This document shows, in pieces, positions 8,101 to 17,034 of a DNA stretch of 64,000 bases. The notes below the pieces were generated by a model, which was not told where the DNA came from, made no database searches, and saw only the letters and a program-made list of their open reading frames with translations. Numbering within the stretch: the first letter of the stretch is position 1; each line of letters opens with the position of its first letter. The position numbers and the translations under genes are program-made. The DNA comes from Microbulbifer sp. A4B17 (lineage in GTDB: Bacteria; Pseudomonadota; Gammaproteobacteria; Pseudomonadales; Cellvibrionaceae). The stretch covers positions 4,444,001-4,508,000 of the forward strand of contig NZ_CP029064.1 of NCBI RefSeq assembly GCF_003076275.1. Reading direction: 5' to 3'.

Positions 8101-10390
8101 GTCTTATCCTGGCGAGTGGCAATTCTATTCCAGCAAACTCAAATAGCTTTCTGTTCTCCTTTGTTTTAGCCTCTGCACTGTCGACAGAAACTTCTCCTAT
8201 GGAAACATCTATCCCCTCTTGCCATGCTATCAATAAAGGTTCGCCCTGGCGTAAAGTTCGAATGTCAAAGCAAACAGGTAGCTCGTCGTGATTTTTATTG
8301 GCACGATAGAATAATCTGATCCAGCTTTGGGTAAGGCACCCACCAAGCTGCTTTAAAGAGAGGCTCTTTATTTCCAGATTGGGGTTCTCTACGGTTGCCA
8401 GCGCTAAATCATCGGGACTTTTCTCCGCATCAATATCCTGTTGATCCAATCTTCCTTTTTCGCTACCGTAGTTATCATCTTCGGCCCCCGCAGGAATTCC
8501 TGGCAACTGGGTGTTTGCCAACCAAGGATTATTTGCAACCTTTCTTTTATAGAAACTGTCTCCACTTTCAAACTGCTGAACCAGTAAACCTCCACCCACG
8601 CCACCGGAATCATTTAACCGTAATCGGTGCAACCTCATTTTTCCCAATATGGCATATCCATCTTTCCCCCCCTGCCAGGCAAAGTGCCCCCGCCCAGAAA
8701 GACTGTTTAATCGTGCACATAAGGGTTGCCAATCCGGAGGTAGGAAGTCCTGGGGCACACAGCCCGAAAGAGATTGTAAGAAAAAGTCCTGCGCTGATAG
8801 GGGGCCATCATTACCAATGGTATCAATGGATTGCCAGCGCAATTCATGCAGCTCAGCCCTCGGCCTCCCCCTGGCGCCTATGGAGAATTGTGCCAATTGC
8901 AGTGGACCACTGGAGAGCCCCCAGCCTATATCTTGCTTGGCAGAGCCAAAACGAAAAGCAAACTCCTCTGTGCTTTTGAGTCCAACCATGGACATACAAT
9001 GGTCAGGTTTCTGCCAAAGCCCCCCCGGTACACATCCATTAGCGGTTTCAATCGCAAGATGGGCAAAAGACAGTATTCGAGTTTTTGCATAAAACTGAAG
9101 GGGGCCAAATACACCATTATTTGCCCTGATAGGATGGCTTGTAGATTGCGCCATATCCAAGAGGTAGCCCCGGTTTATCGAACTGGACCCCGTAGTTATT
9201 TTTAAACGATGATTCCAATCGAAAACGGTCTCTTCGGGGAGATCCAGGTTGGCGGCCCGCAGGCAGAGATGGGAGTTGGCATTGCGCAGATCCAAGGGGC
9301 ACCAGTCAAATGCCTGGGCAAAACCCCGCTCCCATTGAATGCGCTTTTTCTGTCGGACAAAATCGAAGTCACTGATACTGATGACGCCCGCTCGCCAATC
9401 CTGCCAGCGTTGATCACTGCGCCGCAGCACAACATCGTCACCATTTAACATGTGCCATCGGGCAATCGCTTTGCGACCAAAGCCAAATCGCACATCGCCT
9501 TTCGCTTTGAGCCGCCGCGCTGAAGCGCAGTGACCAATCAGCTGCTGTAACCCCTGTATAGCGTCAGCCCAAGGCTGTGGGGGACACCCAGAAAAGTACT
9601 CCGCACTAAATTCACTTACGCCCGTATCAAGGCTCGGCCAAAGGAAGCTGACCCTATCCCCGTGCAGCTGTCCAATCACCGTATTGTAGTGGGATTGACC
9701 TCTCTCCCAGGCCAACAAATCACTGACCAGTAAATCAGCTGCCTCGATGTCTACCTTAAGGGGCACATCACCTTTGCGCCACAAACTCAAAAAGAAGTCA
9801 CTTGCGCGAACATCATCGAAGGAGGCACAGGTGGCTTCCATCCAGATCGGCTTGTGTAAATAGCAGAGTTCACTGTCGCGCACTTGCGCCCAACCAATCG
9901 TCAGGCGGAAGTCCCGGTCCTGTCTTTTCCCCCCTCCCAGGCTCCACCCTCCCACTTCCCATACTCGATAGAGTTCACCGGGGGTGGATTGGAGGTCCAT
10001 ATATGCACCACTCACCGAGGCTCTGGGTAAATGGACCCTGCCACGCAGTAATTGCCACCAGCTGTAGTCGAGCATCACTTCACGGGCAGAGAATCCCCGC
10101 CCCTCTTGATTTTTAGCTTTTACACCGAGAGCATTAACACTCAAGTCCAGGAGTGACACCTGCAGATGCTTAACATGAAACTCAAGCCCCCGCTCCTCCA
10201 TCCATTGGTCGGTTTTTTCACGCACCCAATGTGCCGCCCACCAATGCACCACTTCCACCAGCAATAGTGCGGAGAACAACCACCACAATAAGCGGCGGCA
10301 AAAGGCACTTTGAGTAGTAGGCTCTGAGGGCATTAGAATTAAGCGCCGGGCAATAGGTTTTACGCAGACTGCAATTGCAATTAGGCCCAT
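5135..10390 (-). CDS. Giant DUF748 (AsmA-like) envelope protein with repeated cysteine pairs
   Basis: This 1751-residue protein has one membrane anchor (about residues 33-55), a very long periplasmic beta-rich body and a C-terminal DUF748 region. The end (DFEPGSSELT onward, about the last 150 residues) resembles an OmpA-like segment. DUF748 proteins are related to the AsmA/TamB/YhdP group, some of which are proposed lipid conduits between the two membranes; that role here is inference. The body contains at least ten paired cysteines, several in the form GC-x-P-x-G...C, for example C453/C465, C1143/C1157 and C1235/C1247, with less regular pairs at C176/C188 and C269/C288. They suggest disulfide-closed loops repeated along the structure. 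A second possible start is at 10333. The gene diverges from selD. Confidence 0.85.
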   Translation of the reverse strand: MGLIAIAVCVKPIARRLILMPSEPTTQSAFCRRLLWWLFSALLLVEVVHWWAAHWVREKTDQWMEERGLEFHVKHLQVSLLDLSVNALGVKAKNQEGRGFSAREVMLDYSWWQLLRGRVHLPRASVSGAYMDLQSTPGELYRVWEVGGWSLGGGKRQDRDFRLTIGWAQVRDSELCYLHKPIWMEATCASFDDVRASDFFLSLWRKGDVPLKVDIEAADLLVSDLLAWERGQSHYNTVIGQLHGDRVSFLWPSLDTGVSEFSAEYFSGCPPQPWADAIQGLQQLIGHCASARRLKAKGDVRFGFGRKAIARWHMLNGDDVVLRRSDQRWQDWRAGVISISDFDFVRQKKRIQWERGFAQAFDWCPLDLRNANSHLCLRAANLDLPEETVFDWNHRLKITTGSSSINRGYLLDMAQSTSHPIRANNGVFGPLQFYAKTRILSFAHLAIETANGCVPGGLWQKPDHCMSMVGLKSTEEFAFRFGSAKQDIGWGLSSGPLQLAQFSIGARGRPRAELHELRWQSIDTIGNDGPLSAQDFFLQSLSGCVPQDFLPPDWQPLCARLNSLSGRGHFAWQGGKDGYAILGKMRLHRLRLNDSGGVGGGLLVQQFESGDSFYKRKVANNPWLANTQLPGIPAGAEDDNYGSEKGRLDQQDIDAEKSPDDLALATVENPNLEIKSLSLKQLGGCLTQSWIRLFYRANKNHDELPVCFDIRTLRQGEPLLIAWQEGIDVSIGEVSVDSAEAKTKENRKLFEFAGIELPLARIRHRSRPDSQTYIALPDAVAEQVKSCFPSGRMVSSLDIHCVEVERLSLGDYFYLYTSPHYLSTNMDNSAIKSVQLRNLSEVKTFDIGGVLIPKLELLWSREKPEQSKIEFQDVTADTLTLCLPKLAEKNKSIPTCVYGRDLHSVGQSGWSIDEIEFKNNIGAEPLLQLGQVVTERMSFSASTLDLYGLNINNVLFCGLQAFFSENNSEMRLADCIETPQVSFSGSWVKVGIGPGATRLELGPLKSEPIAFWQKGSDYLQAGVQSLSWGHFVWDSGAVFSVSDLNLLNIRVCTKDTGLAVTVAKLNRAKVGDSHHCFGVDRLSMPGLQKIKLSTPWSVQGSVELVGLSIPRKKLGPLKIPKFEIDNISLQGESLAQATGARGCMPAGMLKDDKIAPCYEFGAFSIGKAEGTNGAGGRQLILSGIKISNVKLHEQNFPQDLPLKLLSVSGMGAGHLSIGRQGIDFRELQFEEIAGCFPSGYLDQGDHCFSFSSLMLEGNYHRGQGADLSVVRVNGITLFSPTGEELVHGESITFSNLLFTDTEWRFATAEALHFHFFERNPGSLEFDRHRWMADFKSLWVEGLSYYRPKKLLNIGFIDFLRPRFILLRDLSGKFPVARKINELRGFGGIDTFTFREKGVSPLLYHLGDLYLKHGTFSWVDHQDEFRARLPVRDINFNLSDLSNLAEHPPAVIVVNGRPGGFGEVQIGGTVDYLGDKKWNADLTGYLTSVNLIPATPYMAKLLGYKILQGQGDAVVNIQVFENQLNGFADIRLEKLKVRRVRKDDQLPVKSTLIPLNVALWLLKDGKGDIRFSMPVSGNIRDPKFSFSFVFSELLQKAIIDALISYFTPYGVYLLVRYAWGRFRAKSFTSIDFEPGSSELTNLALTQLQRMVFVLHKNPDARPGVCGISNARDWQALYPYAAAGISRSRRALVAFYRNPPLELREELENLAMERSRVVERYLIDAGIEASELIPCAPDYIGKDFGDPRVEFSN

Positions 10391-10593
10391 ACAGTAAAGA
10401 CCAGCACTTGGGGATTTTTTTACCCTGACGCCCCTATCCGCGATAATAGGCAGTCACGTCGCTCATTCGCTCGCAGCTAAATGCGAACTGTCTACTATTT
10501 ATCCAGGAGTGTATTTGCGCGGCGCGGGAATTTGGGAAGCCTGTATCGTTTACCGCCTCTCATTTTTTTCTTTTACCCAGCCAGTGAGCAGAC

Positions 10594-12879
10594 ATGCAGG
10601 AGCACCCAAACTATCAGGACATCCTTCTGGTCGGCGGCGGCCACAGCCACGCTATTGTGCTGCAAATGTGGGCCATGAACCCACTGCCCGGCGCGCGCCT
10701 GACCCTGGTCTCTCCACAAGTGCAAACTGCCTATTCCGGCATGCTGCCCGGTATGGTCGCTGGCCACTACTCCCTGGATGACACCCACATTGATCTCGCC
10801 CGGCTGTGCCGAGCTGCAGGAGCCCGTTTTGTTCAGGCCTGTGCCCACGAGATTGATATTGAAGCCCGCAGCGTATCCCTACTGGGCAGGCCCCCGATGG
10901 AATACGATCTGCTCTCTCTGGATGTAGGCGCCACTCCCGCCCGCGAGTTACCAGGTTCCGAACTGGCAATCCCAGTAAAACCCATAGGCCACTTCTACCG
11001 TTTTTGGCAAAAAGTCCAGAAGCAGGCAGGTGAAGGCGACTCCACAATGCGTCTGGGGGTTGTCGGCGGCGGTGCCGGGGGCTGTGAACTGACCATGGCA
11101 ATGGCCCGCGCCCTGCAGGGGGCAGTTAAGGAAAAGCGCGCTGAAATTCACCTGGTTCACGGTGCAAGTGCTATACCCCAGGGCTACCCAAACCGAGCGC
11201 GAAAATTAGTCGTCAGGGAAATGGAAAAGCTGGGTGTCCAACTACACCATAACTGGGCGGTAAATGAAATTACCGAACAGGGTGTCGTCAATGCCAGAGG
11301 CGAGTGCCTCTCCCTGGACCAGGTCATCCTTACAACCAATGCCTGCGCCCCACCCTGGTTAGCTAATTCCGGCCTTTCGCTGGATGAAAAGGGGTTTGTC
11401 CTGGTGGATCAATCACTTCGCGCTGAGGGAAGAGCAGATATCTTTGCTGCCGGTGATGTTGCAAGCTTTGCGCCGGAACCCCTGCCAAAGGCTGGGGTTT
11501 ACGCCGTTCGCCAAGGACCGATCTTATTTCACAACCTGCGCGCCTCCCTGATCGGACAGCGTTTAAAACAATATCGGCCGCAGCGGGATTTTCTCAGCCT
11601 GCTCTCCTGTGGCGGCAAACGGGCTGTCGCTGTTCGCAACGGTCTCGCTGCTGCTGGCCATCTGATGTGGCGGTGGAAGGATTATATCGACCGCGCATTT
11701 ATGCGGCGCTTCAGCGAACTCCCAATGGATATGGCTGGCCACTCCAAAACCAAAACAGGTGAAGTCGTAGATCAGCGTGCGGGCACTTCTCTTTCACCCA
11801 TGCGCTGCAATGGCTGTGGTGCAAAAGTCGGAGCTGATATACTGCGGCGCACTCTGGCCACCCTACCGACACAGAATTCTGATTATCTTCTGCGAGGTGT
11901 TGGCGATGATGCTGCCGTCATGGACCTGCCCCCTAACCACTTATTAGTTCAGAGTTCCGATCAACTGCGGGCCCCTGTGGATGATCCCTGGATTTTTGGC
12001 CGGTTGGCAGCCCTTCACGCCCTGTCCGACCTGTTCGCCATGAATGCCCGCCCTGCCAGCGCACAAATTCTCGCTACCCTGCCGACAGCTGCTGAAGAAA
12101 TTACCCGGCGAGACCTGCAGCAATTGCTCGCAGGTGCCATCCACGAACTTAACCGCCACCATTGTGTTCTGTCTGGCGGACACACTGCTGAAGGCTCAGA
12201 AATGCTGATGGGGCTCACCGTCAACGGACTGGCAGAGCGGGAACACCTACTGGAAAAAACCGGTGCCCGCAGAGGGGATTGCCTAATCCTCAGCAAACCC
12301 CTGGGTGTGGGTACCATCCTGGCCGCAGAGGGGGCGGGAGAAGCCAAAGGCCTGTGGCTGCAGCAGGCACTGGAAACCATGCTGCACAGTAATGGGGAAG
12401 CCGCAGAAATATTTGCTAGACATGGCGCCCACGCACTGACCGATGTCACCGGCTTTGGCTTACTGGGCCACCTGCTGGAAATGCTCGGGCCCGATGGACT
12501 CTGTGCGATGCTAATCGCCGAGAACCTGCCTTTAATTTCCGGCGCCGCCACCTGTGTAGAACGTGGGTGGCTATCCAGCCTCCAACCACAGAATGCCAGT
12601 GCTTACGCCTTTATTGAGAACCCCCAGGAATGGCAGCCATTACCACAATGGTCACTCATTACCGACCCACAAACCTGTGGAGGGCTGCTGGCTGCGGTAC
12701 CCGTCGATCAGGCCGAAGCCTGTATCGGAGCACTGCTGCAACGAGGATACACCCAGGCCTCCGTTATCGGTGTGGTTACAGGTTCAGAAACCTCAGAAGT
12801 AAGCGTTCAGTTGCGTAAATCAGAGGATTGGCGCACGCTGATCACACAGGACAGCGAAACCGTGCAGAGCCAGGCCTGA
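10594..12879 (+). CDS. selD: Selenide, water dikinase fused to an FAD/NAD(P) oxidoreductase
   Basis: The 761-residue protein has two parts. Residues 1 to about 385 form a pyridine-nucleotide disulfide oxidoreductase-like module: dinucleotide-binding LVGGGHSHA at the start, a second LGVVGGGAGGCEL near residue 155, and FAAGDV near 290. From about residue 398 comes selenophosphate synthetase: the CNGCGAKVG active-site loop (C405, C408), GVGDDAAV, SGGHTAEG and VTGFGLLGH. SelD makes selenophosphate from selenide and ATP. Such fusions are known in many bacteria, and the N-terminal part may reduce the selenium source, which is unproven. The active-site residues are TGC/TGT codons, so this SelD uses cysteine, not selenocysteine. 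The likely user in this window is MnmH at 20822. Confidence 0.92.
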   Translation: MQEHPNYQDILLVGGGHSHAIVLQMWAMNPLPGARLTLVSPQVQTAYSGMLPGMVAGHYSLDDTHIDLARLCRAAGARFVQACAHEIDIEARSVSLLGRPPMEYDLLSLDVGATPARELPGSELAIPVKPIGHFYRFWQKVQKQAGEGDSTMRLGVVGGGAGGCELTMAMARALQGAVKEKRAEIHLVHGASAIPQGYPNRARKLVVREMEKLGVQLHHNWAVNEITEQGVVNARGECLSLDQVILTTNACAPPWLANSGLSLDEKGFVLVDQSLRAEGRADIFAAGDVASFAPEPLPKAGVYAVRQGPILFHNLRASLIGQRLKQYRPQRDFLSLLSCGGKRAVAVRNGLAAAGHLMWRWKDYIDRAFMRRFSELPMDMAGHSKTKTGEVVDQRAGTSLSPMRCNGCGAKVGADILRRTLATLPTQNSDYLLRGVGDDAAVMDLPPNHLLVQSSDQLRAPVDDPWIFGRLAALHALSDLFAMNARPASAQILATLPTAAEEITRRDLQQLLAGAIHELNRHHCVLSGGHTAEGSEMLMGLTVNGLAEREHLLEKTGARRGDCLILSKPLGVGTILAAEGAGEAKGLWLQQALETMLHSNGEAAEIFARHGAHALTDVTGFGLLGHLLEMLGPDGLCAMLIAENLPLISGAATCVERGWLSSLQPQNASAYAFIENPQEWQPLPQWSLITDPQTCGGLLAAVPVDQAEACIGALLQRGYTQASVIGVVTGSETSEVSVQLRKSEDWRTLITQDSETVQSQA

Positions 12880-13064
12880 GGATTTTTTCAAACCCATGCA
12901 GCGGTCGGTTATGGATTTTGTATATTTTCACTTAAAAAAAGGTTCTACACCGGCTCCTATTAACTTGTCAGCTATCTCCCGTCGCGACATACTAGCGCTA
13001 CAAAAAACAAAAAGGTCTTCACAGATTGGGGAGTCGGCTTTTAGTAATCGACAGGAAGACCCAC

Positions 13065-14372
13065 ATGAAAAAGATTGTTATTGTTGGCGGCGGCGCCAGT
13101 GGCCTGCACTTGGCAACACGGCTCGGTCAACATTTTTCTTTCACACCTTTTTTTAAACGTCGCCGCAAATCCCCCGCCGCAAAAGTCACTCTGGTTGATA
13201 AAAGTCGAACCCACCTATGGAAACCCCTTTTGCATCAAGTTGCCTCTGGCGCACTGGATGCCAATATGGATGCGCTGAACTATCAGGTGCACGCCCGTAT
13301 CCACGGTTATGAATTCCAGCTGGGAAGCCTGAAGTCTCTCGACCGCGAGCGCCAGGTTATAGAGCTGGACCAGGTCAATGATGATGATGGCAATGAATTA
13401 GTGCCCGCAAGGGAGTTAGAATACGATTATTTAATGCTGTGCATCGGCGGGCACAGTAATGACTTTCATATTCCCGGTGTCAGGGAGAATTGTTTTTTTC
13501 TGGACAGCAGCAGTGAAGCTCAAAGGTTTCACCGAAATCTTCTCAATCATTTCCTGCGCTTGGAAACCTGTGTCGACGATAAACTACAAGTGGCAATTGT
13601 TGGCGGGGGGGCAACGGGCGTAGAACTCTCAGCTGAATTAGTAGATGCAGTAAAGCTGGTTGGCAACTATGGGCGCATTCGTCCCAATGCCATGGAGATC
13701 ACCCTGATAGAGGGAGGCGAGCACCTACTTCCTGCACTTCCTAAACGAATTGGTAATAATGCTGAACACGAACTGGCCAAGATGGGAGTCAATATTCTCA
13801 CAGGGCACCATATCGCAGCCGCAACGAGAAATGGGCTTGTGACCGCCTGTGGAAACGAGTTACCTGCAGCCATCCGGGTGTGGGCCGCCGGTGTCAAGGC
13901 ACCGAAGTTCCTAACCCAACTGGATGGTCTCAGCACTAATCGACTCAATCAAATCGAAGTGGAAACCACGCTTCAAACCCAAACTGACCCTAAGATTTTT
14001 GCCATGGGAGATTGCGCCAGTTGTATCGATGGCAATCACCAACGAGTACCGCCACGCGCCCAGGCTGCACAGCAAATGGCGACCCTGGCTGGCGATAATA
14101 TTATCGCCCTTGTAGAAGATAAACCTTTGCACCATTTTTATTATCGAGACCGAGGCTCTCTGGTATCCCTCAGTCAGTACACTGCCATTGGCAACCTGAT
14201 GGGGGCACTGGTTAAAGGCAGCCTTACAATAGAGGGGCGCCTCGCCGGCCTTGCCTACCGCTCACTCTATCGCATGCACCTGGCTGCAATTCACGGATGG
14301 CCTCGCGCTATGTTGCTCTACCTGATTGGGCAGGCAAACCGCTTTGTAAAACCAAAACTGAAAATGCACTAA
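13065..14372 (+). CDS. ndh: Type II NADH:quinone oxidoreductase (NDH-2)
   Basis: The 435-residue flavoprotein starts directly with the FAD-binding IVIVGGGASGL. It has a second dinucleotide fold for NADH (VAIVGGGATGVEL, about residue 180) and the AMGDCA motif that binds FAD near residue 310. The C-terminal 80 residues are basic and hydrophobic, as in the membrane-binding tail of NDH-2. It passes electrons from NADH to quinone without pumping protons. The ATG at 13065 has a proper ribosome site (AGGAAG). The frame extends upstream to 13026, but that start lacks one and would put 13 odd residues before the fold. It follows selD by 185 bp and may have its own promoter. Confidence 0.88.
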   Translation: MKKIVIVGGGASGLHLATRLGQHFSFTPFFKRRRKSPAAKVTLVDKSRTHLWKPLLHQVASGALDANMDALNYQVHARIHGYEFQLGSLKSLDRERQVIELDQVNDDDGNELVPARELEYDYLMLCIGGHSNDFHIPGVRENCFFLDSSSEAQRFHRNLLNHFLRLETCVDDKLQVAIVGGGATGVELSAELVDAVKLVGNYGRIRPNAMEITLIEGGEHLLPALPKRIGNNAEHELAKMGVNILTGHHIAAATRNGLVTACGNELPAAIRVWAAGVKAPKFLTQLDGLSTNRLNQIEVETTLQTQTDPKIFAMGDCASCIDGNHQRVPPRAQAAQQMATLAGDNIIALVEDKPLHHFYYRDRGSLVSLSQYTAIGNLMGALVKGSLTIEGRLAGLAYRSLYRMHLAAIHGWPRAMLLYLIGQANRFVKPKLKMH

Positions 14373-14566
14373 ACCCACAGCCATAAATAACCAAATGGTA
14401 GATAAAAGCCATTGCATTTTAGTTATCAGTCAGCGGCAATATCTTCATCGATAAAAATCTGCACATGGAAGCGCCGAGACGATAATATCAATGGCTACAC
14501 AAGCCCATCACCTAAAGTCATCAGGCTTCTACTAAGCATCTCAATAGTTCCTACTTAAGGCCGAAA

Positions 14567-15277
14567 ATGAAAAACCAGTATCAAAAAATTGTAGTGCTTA
14601 CCGGTGCCGGTATTTCAGCCGAATCCGGCATAGGTACTTTTCGCGGAGCCAATGGCCTTTGGGAAAATTATCGTCTGGAAGATGTCGCCACTCCGGAAGC
14701 ATTTGATCGCGATCCCGCATTGGTACACAGATTTTACAATGAACGCCGCCAGCAACTGCTATCTGCGGATATCAAACCCAATCCCGCCCACCTGGCCCTG
14801 GCTGAACTGGAGCAGAAATTTCAGGGGGAATACTTACTGGTTACCCAAAATATAGATAACTTGCATGAGAGGGCAGGAAGCGAGCAACTCATTCATATGC
14901 ATGGCGAGTTGCTAAAAGCACGCTGCAGTCTGAGTAACGAACTATTTTCGCTTAACTCAGACCTCTCTATGGCAGATATTTGTGACTGCTGCCAGCAAGC
15001 GGGAACCCTTCGTCCACATGTAGTCTGGTTCGGCGAAATGCCGCTCGAAATGGATACTATCTATGAAGCACTATCGGAATGCGATCTATTTATTAGCATC
15101 GGCACTTCGGGGAATGTCTATCCAGCAGCGGGGTTTGTCGAATGTGCCAACCAAGCCGGAGCCCAGACCATAGAGCTTAACCTGGAGCGCAGTAGTATCG
15201 GTGATGCCTTCAAGGAGCACCGACACGGACCGGCTTCACAGGTAGTCGATAGGTTTGTAAAAGAAATTATTAATTAA
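14567..15277 (+). CDS. cobB: NAD-dependent protein deacylase, sirtuin class III
   Basis: The 236-residue protein is a Sir2-family enzyme very close to E. coli CobB. It shows [15 protein letters not shown] for NAD binding, QNIDNLH, the catalytic histidine H112 in HMHGEL, and the block [11 protein letters not shown]. Tyr57 and Arg60 in RFYNERR are the pair that lets class III sirtuins remove succinyl and malonyl groups as well as acetyl. The zinc region is reduced, as in E. coli CobB (CDCC plus one earlier Cys). It probably reverses acylation of metabolic enzymes in the cytoplasm. The stop overlaps that of the convergent histidine phosphatase gene within TTAATTAA. Confidence 0.92.
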   Translation: MKNQYQKIVVLTGAGISAESGIGTFRGANGLWENYRLEDVATPEAFDRDPALVHRFYNERRQQLLSADIKPNPAHLALAELEQKFQGEYLLVTQNIDNLHERAGSEQLIHMHGELLKARCSLSNELFSLNSDLSMADICDCCQQAGTLRPHVVWFGEMPLEMDTIYEALSECDLFISIGTSGNVYPAAGFVECANQAGAQTIELNLERSSIGDAFKEHRHGPASQVVDRFVKEIIN

Positions 15278-15843
15278 AGAGTTTCTGTGCTGATATTATC
15301 ATCTTGCAGCGGCTTCATCGGACCATAGCGTTGAATCAGAGTGGTTACTCCCTCATCATCACGCACAAGAATATACAGGCGGTCAAATTCACTGGCCTCT
15401 CTAATAGGCCGCCCTTTTTTACCGCCGAGTAACTCTGCAAGTTTTGGGGTGGTATTGCTGTGCCCAACGACTAAAATTCGCTTTCCTGCCTGACTCAAAG
15501 AATTAGCAAACGCTTTTAAATCTCTTGGGTCATAAATTTTGACTTCAAGCCCCAATTCTTTTGACAGAGGCTCAGCCGTTTCCCGGGTTCGATTGTAGTC
15601 AGTGCTATAGATAGTATCGATTCCTACACCACCAAGAATATAGGCAAGTTGTCGCGCACGTTGCCGACCCACCTCAGTCAGGTTAGGATCTCGACCAACT
15701 CCAGGCCCCCTCTCTTTTTCTGCGTGGCGTACCAGGTAAATAACCTGTGCCTGAGACTCAGAAGAGTCCGCAAAAGCCGAGTTCGGAACTCCAACCAGAA
15801 CAAAAAGTATACAGAAAATATACCGTTTAAATCTTGAAACCAC
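15274..15843 (-). CDS. Exported histidine phosphatase family protein
   Basis: The product is a phosphoglycerate mutase-like histidine phosphatase. LVRHAEK carries the phospho-accepting histidine, LTEVGRQRA follows, DYNRTRETA supplies the conserved Arg, and VVGHSNT holds the second histidine. I place the start at the GTG at 15843, where AGGGAG sits eight bases upstream and the protein opens with a clean signal peptide ([19 protein letters not shown]). The upstream ATG at 15927 would add 28 residues. Small periplasmic members (SixA/Ais-like) have varied substrates, so none is assigned. Its stop codon overlaps that of cobB. Confidence 0.85.
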   Translation of the reverse strand: MVSRFKRYIFCILFVLVGVPNSAFADSSESQAQVIYLVRHAEKERGPGVGRDPNLTEVGRQRARQLAYILGGVGIDTIYSTDYNRTRETAEPLSKELGLEVKIYDPRDLKAFANSLSQAGKRILVVGHSNTTPKLAELLGGKKGRPIREASEFDRLYILVRDDEGVTTLIQRYGPMKPLQDDNISTETL

Positions 15844-15960
15844 AGCATAAACTCCCTGAAAATAATGGGGCAGACTTATGCAAAGTATAATAAGGCAAGT
15901 AAAGGGAAGATGCGGCGAAAATGCCAAATAATGCGATAAAATAAACTCGAAAGGTTTTTA

Positions 15961-15994
15961 AAAAAATATTTGATGCCGGATATCCGGCATCAAA
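15961..15994 (-). terminator. Rho-independent terminator of the H-NS-like gene
   Basis: A perfect 26-base palindrome at 15969-15994 (centre CCGGATATCCGG) is followed on the minus strand by a run of seven T. It lies 18 bp after the stop of the H-NS-like gene. This is one of the clearest terminators in the window. Confidence 0.92.
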
Positions 15995-16011
15995 TTAGTG
16001 GTCACCCAGAG

Positions 16012-16488
16012 TTAGATTTTCCACTCTTTTACAGTATCCAGACCGTACTCATCAATCCACTGGCTGAGAGCCTTAGGGTTGCGTTTTTTCTTCTCAACAG
16101 TAGCGCCAGTATATGGATTGCGATAGTGACCCGTTTCCAGCTTAGGCTCTGCTGTCTTTGCAGCAGGCGCTGCACGGCGGCCGCGACGCGGGCTGTCACC
16201 TTCTTTCTTCAAGTGGCGGGCAACACGGGCTTTAAGGGTTTGCACGTAATCTGCGGGGTCTTCATCACCCAATTGCGCAACCAGCCACTCAACGATTTGC
16301 TGACCACGTGCAACGAAGAACTCCTCTTCTTCCATGTGGTATTCAGCGGCAAGGTTTACCAGTGCCTTATCGTAGGCGATTACACCATCCTTTTTGCGTT
16401 CAGCTTGAGCCATTTGCTCTTGTAGCTCTTCGATTCTTGCCTGATGTTCGGCGATTTGTTGTTCAATTTGTTCGTATTCCTGAAACAT
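16012..16488 (-). CDS. H-NS family nucleoid-associated protein
   Basis: The 158-residue protein starts with a coiled coil (about residues 1-60, rich in E, Q and A) used for dimerisation. A basic Pro/Ala/Arg linker (SPRRGRRAAPAAK) follows, then the C-terminal H-NS DNA-binding motif YRNPYTGATVEKK...ALSQWIDEYG. Such proteins bind AT-rich DNA and silence acquired genes, which matters here because the window has AT-rich islands and a cassette array. It has a strong terminator, and a palindrome in its leader at 16533-16553 could mediate regulation. The motif-level identification is firm; which H-NS subgroup it belongs to is not settled. Confidence 0.88.
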   Translation of the reverse strand: MFQEYEQIEQQIAEHQARIEELQEQMAQAERKKDGVIAYDKALVNLAAEYHMEEEEFFVARGQQIVEWLVAQLGDEDPADYVQTLKARVARHLKKEGDSPRRGRRAAPAAKTAEPKLETGHYRNPYTGATVEKKKRNPKALSQWIDEYGLDTVKEWKI

Positions 16489-17034
16489 TCAATAAACCTC
16501 AACGACGGTTATTAAAAAACACAGAGATATACCTGTGTCGCTGGGCGACACAGACTGCTATTTCGGATATACCGTATAAAAAATCAACAAACACTATTGC
16601 TAGCCTGTGGCAAACAGCTTAGTGATGTTTATTCCGGCATATTATGAATTGCCCGATAACCATGAGTAGTTACCACTACACCTGTGAGTTCTGGTGTTAG
16701 GTATATTCGGCAAATACATTATTAAAAACTAGCCGATTTCAGCTCGCTTCGGCAAACACTCCGAATCACTGATTTTATTTCGACTGAGGTCGCGAATAAT
16801 AATCTTTCACCGGCAAATATCAACCATTTGTGTCCCTACCTTTGAATATAATAGGAATTATTCAAAATAAGGGCTAAGAATTGTAACAAAGGCGGCCATA
16901 TCTGCAATCTTAAAAGGATATTCACGGGGAGCGCAATTAGCTATATTGTAGCTATAGTCGTCAATTGCAAATTAGACACTGTTTAGCGGTCATCAGGCAT
17001 ATTGCCAAATACAATTGGATACCCAGATCAAACT
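16489..17034. other. Divergent spacer between the H-NS-like gene and the CBS gene
   Basis: No gene is visible in about 545 bp. The spacer holds the inverted repeat at 16533-16553 and, nearer the CBS gene, two direct copies of TAGCTATA at 16938-16945 and 16949-16956. The copies are spaced 11 bp start to start, about one helical turn, and could be a tandem operator. Promoters must lie here, but I cannot define them securely. Confidence 0.45.
16533..16553 (-). promoter_or_regulatory. Inverted repeat in the leader of the H-NS-like gene
   Basis: CTGTGTCGC and GCGACACAG are perfect 9-bp arms around a 3-base spacer, 45 to 65 bp before the start of the H-NS-like gene. It could be an operator or an RNA hairpin in the 5' leader; the sequence alone cannot decide. 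Confidence 0.45.

Noticed and set aside
8395..8979. 194-codon plus-strand frame inside the DUF748 gene
   Set aside because: It is antisense to a long gene with clear signal and domain structure, is His/Pro/Ser-rich and has no motif or ribosome site; a shadow frame.
11800..11820. Possible selenocysteine at the SelD active site
   Set aside because: The active-site codons are TGC and TGT, not TGA.
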